From UBA2773 sp964643985 (GTDB lineage: Bacteria; Patescibacteriota; Minisyncoccia; Moranbacterales; DUUL01): 5,463 bases of DNA. Below, one piece after another: positions 1-5,457 of this stretch (positions are counted from its first letter, which is position 1; every line of letters starts with the position of its first letter). The position numbers and the translations under genes are program-made. The notes under the pieces were generated by a model. That model saw only the letters and a list, made by a program, of their open reading frames with translations, had not been told where the DNA came from and ran no database searches. The stretch spans positions 1 to 5,463 of the forward strand of contig CAZXUS010000039.1 of NCBI GenBank assembly GCA_964643985.1, given 5' to 3'.

Positions 1-222
1 AAGTCCTGCTCCTTGAGCTTATCAGAACAATGAGCACAACAAAAAATTTGAGGCTTAAAAATTTTCGCTGGAACCTTTAAAAGTCGCTAAATGATCTTTT
101 CCACCTGAAATTTCTGAATCTCCTTCGATTATTAATCTAACTTTATTCTTAAGCAATATCCGGATCCCTTCTTCAATTTTTAAACCTTTCTTAAAATAAC
201 AATCCTTATGGTCATTCTCCTT
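1..222 (-). pseudogene. Broken coding frame with a CCxxC segment, runs off the window edge
   Basis: I do not recognise the family. Two minus-strand frames look coding, with mostly purine-first codons and a balanced mix of charged and hydrophobic residues. The first is open from 222 to a TAA at 57-55 and contains KIEEGIRILLKNKV and LIIEGDSEISGGKDHLATFK. The second is open from about 74 to the window edge and contains VPAKIFKPQIFCCAHCSDKL. Removing one G at 74-75 joins them into a single smooth protein (HLATFK then VPAKIF), so I read this as one gene with a frameshift. The first frame has no in-frame ATG after the TAG at 225-223. An AAGGAG ribosome site (222-217) is followed too closely by an ATG (215-213) in another frame, so the 5' end is probably damaged too. 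The CCxxC could be half of a metal site, with the rest outside the window. A real frameshift, a sequencing indel, or two separate small genes all remain possible. Confidence 0.45.
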
Positions 223-228
223 CTATCC

Positions 229-234
229 ATTATA
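229..234 (-). promoter_or_regulatory. Possible -10 box upstream of the broken CCxxC gene
   Basis: A perfect TATAAT reads on the minus strand just before the AAGGAG site of the broken gene. The -35 position 17 bases upstream (TTTAAT, 257-252) matches the consensus poorly. The surroundings are so AT-rich that a chance match is likely. Confidence 0.25.
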
Positions 235-388
235 TTTCCCCACTTACATATATTAAAATTTATTTTATATACTTTTTATATTTAATGCTAATATGGTTAT
301 CTTGATACCTGCCACGCCTCTAAACTATGCGAACCAAGCAAGTTTTTTTATTTAAATATTTAAAAGACTAAAACTAATTGGGTTGCTA
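235..388. other. AT-rich spacer with a GC-rich island and an AT palindrome
   Basis: This spacer lies downstream of the toxin gene. Two things stand out. A GC-rich island at about 308-342 includes TGCCACGCCTC and a small bulged hairpin at its edge (295-309: GG, T bulge, TAT, loop CTTG, ATACC). A perfect 14-bp palindrome, TTTAAATATTTAAA, spans 351-364. Neither makes a canonical intrinsic terminator for the toxin gene, because no U-tract follows on the minus strand. I see no tRNA cloverleaf and no open frame of note. Confidence 0.4.
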
Positions 389-1213
389 TTATTTCAAAAT
401 CTCATTTTTCAAAATCTCTTTTATATTTTTTCCTAGATTTTTTACAAAGTGGACATCATTAACAAAATTTTCTAAATCTAAAATGATACTTTTACTGTCG
501 ATTTTTTCAATAATTTTTAAAAGTTTTATTTTTAGATCTTTTGGTCCATCAACATCCTCCAAACAATCAAAATTAGGCGTAATTCCTTTTTGCAAATACC
601 ACATTAAATCAAAGTAATCCCGCCCTTTAACGCTGATTATTGTTTCGCCTGATTTGTTTATTTTTTCCCATTTTCTGTACAGAACTGCTCTGATTTTCGT
701 TGCCATTAAAGTCGGTAAATCAAAAGTTTTTATCAAAACCGATTGATTGTGTCGAAAAGTTGGTTTTAATTCAGTTTTAAAATTATCGCAAAAATCAAAA
801 CCCTTAAAAATTTCTACTTTCAAATTCAAAAAATTGGACTGACTTGCGTCTGAGATACCAAGTTCTCTAAGAATAGGAAATTTTAAATATATTCTAAATT
901 TTTGAATTTTTTTATTAGCAATTAATCCGAGCTCTTTTTTAAAATAAACCCCCAAATCATTACTCAACTCATCAAGATCGATTGTTTTTCTAATATCAAC
1001 AAAATCTAGATCTTCAGACAATCGAGGCAACGCATAGCACTGGGCCAAGGCCGAGCCTCCATAGAAAATTAACTCATTATATTTATCGCTAGAATAAATA
1101 TAATCCAAAACAAAAAACTGTAAATATTCTTTCAGCAAATTTCTTTTGTAAGAATTAGTTGCCCGAGGATGCTTATCTAATAAATTTTTTAATTCTAAAA
1201 TAATTTTAGACAT
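389..1213 (-). CDS. abiEii: AbiEii-type nucleotidyltransferase toxin
   Basis: This is the toxin half of an AbiE-type toxin-antitoxin pair, a cytoplasmic DNA-polymerase-beta-fold nucleotidyltransferase. Characterised relatives transfer nucleotides, and some (the MenT group) block tRNA acceptor ends; the substrate here is unknown. The 274 residues carry the full family signature. FYGGSALAQ (50-58) is the nucleotide-binding glycine-serine turn. RLSEDLDFVD (64-73) holds the paired metal-binding aspartates D68 and D70. LKVEIF (131-136) is the next acidic strand. ATKIRAVLYR followed by GRDYFDLMWYL (171-180, 197-207) gives the conserved Lys173 and the R-D-x-x-D pattern. The length is normal for the family and no catalytic motif is damaged, so it looks active. 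The ATG at 1213 lies inside the end of the antitoxin gene (8-base overlap) with no Shine-Dalgarno site, which implies translational coupling. A stand-alone DUF1814 enzyme is the alternative, but the paired antitoxin argues against it. Confidence 0.92.
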   Translation of the reverse strand: MSKIILELKNLLDKHPRATNSYKRNLLKEYLQFFVLDYIYSSDKYNELIFYGGSALAQCYALPRLSEDLDFVDIRKTIDLDELSNDLGVYFKKELGLIANKKIQKFRIYLKFPILRELGISDASQSNFLNLKVEIFKGFDFCDNFKTELKPTFRHNQSVLIKTFDLPTLMATKIRAVLYRKWEKINKSGETIISVKGRDYFDLMWYLQKGITPNFDCLEDVDGPKDLKIKLLKIIEKIDSKSIILDLENFVNDVHFVKNLGKNIKEILKNEILK

Positions 1214-1871
1214 ATTTTTTATTTAAAGCCGTTATATAGTCAAAAATAAATTTCATTTTAAAAGATTTTTCTATCTTGATATATTTTTCAAATTCATTTA
1301 GGTCACCTTTTGTTAAAATCTCCAAATTCAGCCTTAATTCATCAATCTGTTTTTCTTCAAACAAAATATTTTTTCTAAAATACAAAAAATCAAAAAGAGC
1401 TTTGGCAACAGAAGCCTCTGCAATCGAAAATTCATTCTTAGTAATAATCTTAAAGCCACAAAATAAAGCTGGTTTAATATGATGATATTTAAAAATTCCT
1501 AATTCATTGAAAAATTTATTAGTCTTTTTTTCCGTAATTAAAACAAATGAATTAATCCCTTCCGATAAAATACCATTTTTTTCTAAAACATATTCAGCAC
1601 TCAAATAACTTGGTTTATAAATAATATTTCCCACAAACTCTAAATAATCGTTGAGAATGTTTCTTTTTTTAATATTATCTAAAAACTTTTGACTGACATA
1701 ATAACTTCTTTTAAGCGAAACTATCTCGTTATTTTTTGAAAATCTATAAAGCAACGTTTTTGAATGATTTTTACTCAAACCCGTCACAGACAAATCATTC
1801 ACACAAAAAAAGGGCAGTGTTTCTATTGCCTCTCTTATCAAATCAGTCCTATTTTGAATTAATTTAATCAT
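1206..1871 (-). CDS. abiEi: AbiEi-type antitoxin and autorepressor
   Basis: This is the antitoxin half of the pair, a DNA-binding protein that in characterised systems represses its own operon through an inverted repeat and counters the toxin without a stable complex (type IV). The 221 residues show an N-terminal winged helix-turn-helix at about 14-60: VNDLSVTGL, recognition helix NHSKTLLYRF, and wing EIVSLKRSYYVS. The AbiEi C-terminal region follows with KPSYLSAEYVLEKNGILSEG (86-105) and EASVAKALFDFLYFRKN (152-168), a typical family tail. The ATG at 1871 is supported because an in-frame TGA lies at 1880-1878 and the wing and helix positions fit. There is no Shine-Dalgarno site. The start overlaps the stop of an upstream frame as ATGA, and the end overlaps the toxin start by 8 bases (ATGTCTAA). 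Family assignment rests on motifs and on the toxin partner. Confidence 0.85.
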   Translation of the reverse strand: MIKLIQNRTDLIREAIETLPFFCVNDLSVTGLSKNHSKTLLYRFSKNNEIVSLKRSYYVSQKFLDNIKKRNILNDYLEFVGNIIYKPSYLSAEYVLEKNGILSEGINSFVLITEKKTNKFFNELGIFKYHHIKPALFCGFKIITKNEFSIAEASVAKALFDFLYFRKNILFEEKQIDELRLNLEILTKGDLNEFEKYIKIEKSFKMKFIFDYITALNKKYV

Positions 1872-1891
1872 AAAAATTCATTAATACTCAT
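1868..1891 (-). CDS. Possible 7-codon leader ORF of the abiE transcript
   Basis: ATG at 1891 opens MSINEFL and stops at the TGA that overlaps the antitoxin start (ATGA). If transcription starts about 7 bases after the predicted -10, this would be the first ATG on the mRNA, about 12 bases from the 5' end. abiEi itself has no Shine-Dalgarno site, so ribosomes could reach it by terminating on this mini-ORF and restarting. This rests on the predicted start site only. The codons may simply be the end of the relic frame they belong to. Confidence 0.25.
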   Translation of the reverse strand: MSINEFL

Positions 1892-1897
1892 TTCTTT

Positions 1898-1920
1898 TAG
1901 TATACATATATTGTATACTA
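1898..1920. promoter_or_regulatory. 23-bp inverted repeat, likely AbiEi operator
   Basis: TAGTATACA (1898-1906) and TGTATACTA (1912-1920) are perfect 9-base inverted arms around a 5-base centre. The repeat covers the -10 box and the predicted start site and ends 26 bases before the antitoxin ATG. AbiEi antitoxins are known to bind inverted repeats in their own promoter, so this is the natural operator. The position supports it; binding is inferred. Confidence 0.65.
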
Positions 1921-1938
1921 TTGGAAACAATCCGTCAA
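1910..1938 (-). promoter_or_regulatory. Sigma70-like promoter of the abiEi-abiEii operon
   Basis: On the minus strand, TTGACG (1938-1933) and TACAAT (1915-1910) each match the consensus at five of six positions, separated by the ideal 17 bases. The transcript would start near 1903, leaving a leader of about 30 bases before abiEi. The -10 lies wholly inside the inverted repeat at 1898-1920, so a repressor bound there would block RNA polymerase. Confidence 0.65.
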
Positions 1939-2004
1939 TCTTTTTTTCATTATGAAAATCATAAATTCCAACTTCATTGCCAAATTCATCACCTTCATTC
2001 TTTA

Positions 2005-2050
2005 GTAAAGTTTACAGTTTACAACGCAGTGCAAACTCTCACCCCCCGAC
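2005..2050. repeat. GTTTACA tandem heptamer next to a GC-rich patch
   Basis: GTTTACA occurs twice in tandem (2010-2016, 2017-2023). The first copy is also the right half of an 11-base palindrome, GTAAAGTTTAC (2005-2015). A GC-rich stretch follows (GCAGTGCAAACTCTCACCCC, 2026-2045, continuing CCGAC to 2050), unlike the AT-rich spacer around it. It lies between two relic reading frames and could be a small repeat element, a junction scar, or a protein-binding site. Confidence 0.35.
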
Positions 2051-2064
2051 ATCAATCTAAAAAA

Positions 2065-2322
2065 CTATTTTTCGAAACTTTTTATATAAGCTTTTAACAG
2101 AAAAATTGTTTCATCTTTTAATTTGTCCTTAATAAAGCTTTTTTGTTTTATCATAAGATTTCCACTTCAACACTAAAGAAACAATCAACAATACCACCTC
2201 AACTGCTTCCAATTTTCTCAACTCATTTCTTCTTGATTAAAAATTCCGATTTCTAGATCTTCTTTAAAATTTTTATTCACAATAAATGTCTTTTCTTCAT
2301 AAGTGTAATTATTTAATTACAT
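2065..2322 (-). pseudogene. Decayed small gene of unknown family, about 85 codons
   Basis: Three successive minus-strand frames form one plausible protein. ATG at 2322-2320 is followed directly by a nonsense TAA (2319-2317), then the frame reads NNYTYEEKTFIV and NKNFKEDLEIGIFNQEEMS to a TGA at 2220-2218. Adding one base there moves to RKLEAVEVVLLIVSLVLKWK and SYDKTK. Removing one A from the six-A run at 2144-2139 moves to SFIKDKLKDETIFLLKAYIK and SFEK, ending in TAG at 2067-2065. Codons stay mostly purine-first across all three pieces and the joints fall at or near homopolymers, as expected for a gene that has gathered indels. The middle piece has a hydrophobic helix (VVLLIVSLVLKW). I do not recognise the family. 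The neighbouring large genes are intact through many homopolymers, so general sequencing error is an unlikely cause. Confidence 0.45.
2305..2320. repeat. Palindrome GTAATTA-tt-TAATTAC
   Basis: Perfect 7-base inverted arms surround two bases, overlapping the start of the decayed gene at 2322-2065. AT-only palindromes arise easily here. Its position beside a promoter-like site and a direct repeat makes a former operator possible. Confidence 0.3.
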
Positions 2323-2358
2323 ATCCGCTATGTTTATGTGATTATTATATTACATATC
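2316..2358. repeat. Direct repeat ATTACATATC, two copies 33 bp apart
   Basis: Identical 10-base copies lie at 2316-2325 and 2349-2358. One covers the ATG of the decayed gene and the other touches its predicted -10 box. The spacing is about three helical turns, which would put both on one DNA face. They could be protein-binding sites or chance matches. Confidence 0.3.
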
Positions 2359-2372
2359 TTTTAAAATGTCGG
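2344..2372 (-). promoter_or_regulatory. Candidate promoter of the decayed small gene
   Basis: CCGACA (2372-2367) and a perfect TATAAT (2349-2344) are separated by 17 bases. A TG one turn earlier (TGTAATATAAT) gives some extended -10 character. Transcription would start near 2337, just before the relic start at 2322. The -35 matches only four of six positions. Confidence 0.35.
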
Positions 2373-2419
2373 ATTTTGTTCAGTTGTTTTCTATTTTTCG
2401 CTTAAATAAAAGCCTATTA

Positions 2420-2536
2420 TTAACTAAATTCTAATCCTAAAGCCAATTTAATAAATTTAGACCAAAGGTAATAAAAAATCTTACTAATAGTTTATATTAC
2501 ATTGAAATCCCATCCATTATTTTTATCGAAAAACAT
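2420..2536 (-). pseudogene. Possible relic ORF of 38 codons with an internal stop
   Basis: From ATG at 2536 the frame reads MFFDKNNGWDFNVI, meets one TAA, and continues in the same frame as TISKIFYYLWSKFI and KLALGLEFS to tandem stops TAA TAA TAG from 2422. The rise in Trp, Gly and Phe over the background hints at coding origin. The length is short enough for chance in AT-rich DNA and there is no ribosome site. The family is not recognised. Confidence 0.18.
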
Positions 2537-2580
2537 TCTTGTAAATTTTTAAATATTTTTTTATCAACTTATTCTTAAGT

Positions 2581-2748
2581 TTATTTTATTTTCGATTTTA
2601 GAAATTCATAATATTCAATGTTTTTAGCGTTTTTTATGGTGTAATTTTTCAAGGCTTTTTAGTGAGCCTTCTCTCCCCTTTTTGTTTTTAAGTTTTTATC
2701 TAAAATTAACTTTTTGAGTATTTCAAATTTTCGCCACAACCAAAACAA
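2581..2748 (-). pseudogene. Possible relic gene end with two indels
   Basis: Three minus-strand frames chain into one plausible tail: LFWLWRKFEILKKLILDKNL and KTK (from 2748), then GREGSLKSLEKL after one added A in the run before GGGG, then TIKNAKNIEYYEFLKSKIK after one removed base near 2641, ending in TAA at 2583-2581. The Lys-rich, purine-first codons resemble the intact genes nearby. The family is not recognised and the region could be chance. It would be a second decayed gene upstream of the one at 2322-2065. Confidence 0.25.
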
Positions 2749-2779
2749 TTAATTGATTACTTATTGTAGCAATAAATTG

Positions 2780-2814
2780 AAAGAAATAAAAGAAAAATAG
2801 TGCAAAGTTAACTT
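2780..2814 (-). terminator. Weak possible terminator after the hydrolase gene
   Basis: Just past the TAA of the hydrolase gene, the minus strand has the palindrome AAGTTAACTT (2814-2805) followed by T-rich sequence (ATTTTTCTTTTATTTC from about 2799). The stem is short and lacks a proper loop, so it is a poor intrinsic terminator. I list it only because it is the sole stem-plus-T arrangement in the right place. Confidence 0.2.
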
Positions 2815-2820
2815 GAATTT

Positions 2821-5457
2821 TTAAACCGTCTTCTTTCGTCTAATCGTCCAAGTTAATGCTAACAAAACTATTCCAATTAAAATAGCAATAATAATTGCTC
2901 GGGCTTGAATATTTTCAGTGCTTTCTCCAGCGACTTTGATTTTTTTGTCTTCTTTTTGTTCATCTTCTTGTTGTTCTTTTTTAGCTATTTTCTGCTCTTC
3001 AATCTCTTCTTTTTTATTTTCCTGTTTTTCATTCAAAGCCTGCTTTTTATCATAATTTTTAACATATCCCAATTCTTTTTCTTGATTTTTATCTTTATTT
3101 TTCTTTTCTTTCTTTTCTTTCTTCTCTTTCTTTTCCTTCTTCTCATCGCTTTCATCATCTTCGTCCTCATCATCTCCATCTTCGTCATCATCATCCTCAA
3201 TATCTTCTTCATCATCCTCGCCCTCATCGACATCATCATCAGCAACAACTACAATCTCTTCTCCAATCCTAAAATCAAAAGATTGAATTTCATTTTCAAC
3301 CGCCGTCCCTTGCCATTCTTCAATTTTTTCATCAATCACTTCTCCCTCAATATCTTCAAGCGAAATTACTTCTATCCTAAAATTTCCGATTCCAGTTCCT
3401 CGCGCCAAAATTTCATATTTCATATCGCCAAAATTGGGAATAGTTATAAATTCTGAATCAGTTTCATTGCCAGAATAATAAGCACCCTCAATTTCATTTA
3501 ATAATTCCCCTGTTTCAGAATCAGTTCCAATTCTTCGGCCGTCTTCCAACGTCACCAAAATATCCACCGGAGAGAAAACATTAAACAAAAGAATATTAGG
3601 AAAATTCCAATCTTCATCATATTCACAAACTTTTACGCCACTTAAAATAGTAAAAACTTCACACTGGGCTTTAGACGGTAATTTATTGTGATTAGCCTCC
3701 ATTTCTATTGTTTCAAAAAAATCTAATCCCTGCGCGCTACTAAGCGGAACCGTTTCATCCCCCACACCAAATTCCAAACCTCGATCAGTCAGATCATCAT
3801 CAAAATTTTCCGGATATCCATCCAACCATTTTCCTTCATCCTCCTCGAAAATAACCTTCTGCTCTCCAACTCTGATTTTAGAAAGAGTTTTATCTTGTTC
3901 TGTTTTCCCAATAATATTAGAAATTCGAACCGTGGTTAAATTACCCAAATTATTTTCCGCATTCAAATCTTCCAAAAAAACATTTCGCGGATAATTATCG
4001 GGATAATTACGCATCAAATCAGTTTCAATATCATATAAATAATCATAGTTTGGCAATAGTTCTTGAACAGAAACCACTTTTTCTTGAATATATTTATATA
4101 AGTCGTCATAACCTTGATGCTCTGCTTCTTGAAAGAAATGATATTTTGCTATTTCCCAAGACCAGCCACCAAATCCCTCTCCAGCCTCCCACTGCAAATA
4201 GGCTTTTGGAGATCCTTGATGAGGCGTTCCCAACATAATCAATTGATCAACAGTTCCAGGATATTGTGGACTTTGCAAAAACTTACGCGCTACCAAACCA
4301 CCCATTGAATGACCAACAATATCAAATTTAAAAACCGAAAGCTCTTCTTGAAGTTGCATTATTTTTTCTGCTAATTTTTCGGCCGTAATAACATTTGAAA
4401 CCCTCCAATCATAAGGGAGGGTAAATAAATTAATTCCCTTTTCATAACCGTTTTTCTCAAGCGACTCAATCAAATCATCATAAATATGCATAATAGGATC
4501 CAGTATCAAATCAGTTCCAACCATTTCTTCTGAACTGCCCATAATCCCAGGCACAATAATCACCGGATCAGCCACTAATGATTTTTTCCTAAAACCATCA
4601 ATAGTGGTTATTCTCCCAACTACTCTCATTCCAAAAAACCAATTTTCATAACTAGCCTGATGTTCTTGATAATATTCCCAAGAAGTTCTTATCCAATAAG
4701 GTCCAGTTGATTTCCCATACCAATTATTTTTGATATTTAAAACCTTTTCACAATCAGCATTACTTTCAGAAGCACATTCAAAATCAACAACAATGGCCGT
4801 TCCAATGCTATTATTATCAAAACTACTATTAATTATACTAAGTAAATGACTTTCGTTATTCAAATAATCTTCCAGATTAACAATTTGTTTATCTGAAAAA
4901 ATATCCACGTTTCTATTATCAAAAAATTCACAATTTTCCAATCGAATAATTCCACCTCGATGAAATATTGGATAACGATTTTCTGAAATTATTTCATTTT
5001 CTTGAGCCAAAACTGTGGAAATAAAGGGCAAAGAAGATTGCTGAGGTAGTTCTTGTTCAAATTCATAAACTCCGCCTGCTTTCGAGACTTGAACATATCG
5101 AAAATAACCCGATGAACTCCAACCGTTATTACTACCTTGAAAAACAATTGAAAAATTACTATTTTCTTGATCTGAAGTAAAATGAATTTTTTCTGATTCA
5201 GTCCCTTCTGCCATAATCATTCCGCCTTTCTTAACCAAAATAAAAGGCGGCTTTTCACCGTCTTTTTTATTAAATTTAATAATAGTACCTGGCTTTATAG
5301 ACAAAAATGCATGCTCTCCAATAACAACTCCTCCTGTTATCTCTTTTTCTCCACTCCATTCTTGCATCCCTTCAATTTCAAGAATTTCATCTGACTCATC
5401 ATAGAAAATAGTTTCTTGATTGGCTTGTGCTTTTTCTTTATTAAAATTTATTCCCAT
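2821..5457 (-). CDS. Surface-anchored LCAT-like lipase/acyltransferase with a beta-helix-like N-terminal region
   Basis: This is an extracytoplasmic alpha/beta hydrolase of the lecithin:cholesterol acyltransferase/PGAP1-like type, likely cleaving or transferring acyl groups on lipids or esters; the substrate is unknown. Residues 25-260 resemble a right-handed beta-helix or GTxxxxIxFTS-type cell-surface region (AEGTESEKIHFTSD at 83-96, NNWYGKSTGP at 244-253). The catalytic part has oxyanion motif VPGIMGSS (302-309), the LCAT hallmark PYDWR (348-352), nucleophile elbow GHSMGG (382-387, Ser384), GTPHQGSPKAY (410-420), GDETVPL (566-572, Asp567) and His590 in EANHNK. The triad is complete. A Gly/Asp/Glu-rich beta region leads to an acidic run (740-772), a Lys/Glu charged stalk (773-840), a membrane helix (854-870) and a basic RRKK tail, giving a C-terminal anchor. 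The listed ATG is probably not the true start: the frame stays open to the window edge (codons TTT TTA before it), no ribosome site is visible, and KAQA-N at 9-13 reads like the end of a signal peptide whose core lies outside. Confidence 0.88.
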   Translation of the reverse strand: MGINFNKEKAQANQETIFYDESDEILEIEGMQEWSGEKEITGGVVIGEHAFLSIKPGTIIKFNKKDGEKPPFILVKKGGMIMAEGTESEKIHFTSDQENSNFSIVFQGSNNGWSSSGYFRYVQVSKAGGVYEFEQELPQQSSLPFISTVLAQENEIISENRYPIFHRGGIIRLENCEFFDNRNVDIFSDKQIVNLEDYLNNESHLLSIINSSFDNNSIGTAIVVDFECASESNADCEKVLNIKNNWYGKSTGPYWIRTSWEYYQEHQASYENWFFGMRVVGRITTIDGFRKKSLVADPVIIVPGIMGSSEEMVGTDLILDPIMHIYDDLIESLEKNGYEKGINLFTLPYDWRVSNVITAEKLAEKIMQLQEELSVFKFDIVGHSMGGLVARKFLQSPQYPGTVDQLIMLGTPHQGSPKAYLQWEAGEGFGGWSWEIAKYHFFQEAEHQGYDDLYKYIQEKVVSVQELLPNYDYLYDIETDLMRNYPDNYPRNVFLEDLNAENNLGNLTTVRISNIIGKTEQDKTLSKIRVGEQKVIFEEDEGKWLDGYPENFDDDLTDRGLEFGVGDETVPLSSAQGLDFFETIEMEANHNKLPSKAQCEVFTILSGVKVCEYDEDWNFPNILLFNVFSPVDILVTLEDGRRIGTDSETGELLNEIEGAYYSGNETDSEFITIPNFGDMKYEILARGTGIGNFRIEVISLEDIEGEVIDEKIEEWQGTAVENEIQSFDFRIGEEIVVVADDDVDEGEDDEEDIEDDDDEDGDDEDEDDESDEKKEKKEKKEKKEKKNKDKNQEKELGYVKNYDKKQALNEKQENKKEEIEEQKIAKKEQQEDEQKEDKKIKVAGESTENIQARAIIIAILIGIVLLALTWTIRRKKTV
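3098..3144. repeat. 47-base pure pyrimidine/purine tract in the stalk region
   Basis: The plus strand is all C and T from 3098 to 3144, so the coding strand is all purine, written as AAG/AAA/GAG/GAA codons for the Lys/Glu stalk. The adjoining 3142-3240 is rich in GAT/GAC/GAA/GAG triplets for the acidic run. Such tracts are prone to slippage and could form unusual DNA structures. The simplest cause is the protein's low-complexity stalk. Confidence 0.8.

Larger units (their letters stand above)
1868..2011 (-). pseudogene. Relic 3' end of an unknown gene, overlapping the abiEi start
   Basis: A 47-codon frame is open from 2011 to a TGA at 1870-1868 and looks coding over its first half: KNEGDEFGNEVGIYDFHNEK then KIDGLFPIV, with strongly purine-first codons (AAT GAA GGT GAT GAA). 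It has no usable ATG except one seven codons from the end, so it must be the tail of something longer. It stops upstream at a TAA (2014-2012). A one-base insertion near 2004 would join it to the frame that reads LHCVVNCKLY. Its TGA overlaps the antitoxin ATG as ATGA, the spacing seen between co-translated operon genes. The abiE promoter and operator lie within it. The product is not recognised. It could also be a chance frame in AT-rich DNA, but the composition of the first half makes that less likely. Confidence 0.4.

Noticed and set aside
294..345. tRNA-like look of the minus strand (GGTTCGCATAGTTTAGAGGC)
   Set aside because: No acceptor stem, anticodon arm or T-arm pairs up at the right spacing; only short isolated stems form.
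351..364. TTTAAATATTTAAA palindrome as the toxin terminator
   Set aside because: It is all A and T, so the hairpin would be weak, and the minus strand after it is A-rich rather than T-rich.
2651..2670. AAGGCT/AGCCTT hairpin as a terminator
   Set aside because: The stem is only six pairs, no U-tract follows on the minus strand, and on the plus strand the T-run starts more than seven bases later. It also lies inside a coding-like frame.
1872..2820. CRISPR array, tRNA or insertion sequence in the long spacer
   Set aside because: There are no regularly spaced repeats, no cloverleaf, and no transposase-like frame or terminal inverted repeats.
3033..3248. Second minus-strand frame rich in Met, Arg and Lys
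   Set aside because: It is an off-frame reading of the repeated GAT/GAA/AAG codons of the hydrolase stalk.
2905..3456. Long plus-strand frame rich in Phe and Ile opposite the stalk
   Set aside because: It is the antisense shadow of the acidic and Lys/Glu codons; composition follows from the purine-rich minus strand.
4050..4308. Two short plus-strand frames opposite the catalytic domain
   Set aside because: They lie antisense to conserved hydrolase motifs, have no ribosome site, and no recognisable product.
389..5457. Alternative genetic code with TGA read as an amino acid
   Set aside because: The intact genes end in TAA and use TGG for Trp, and the TGA codons seen fall at ends of broken frames or in spacers, so the standard code suffices.
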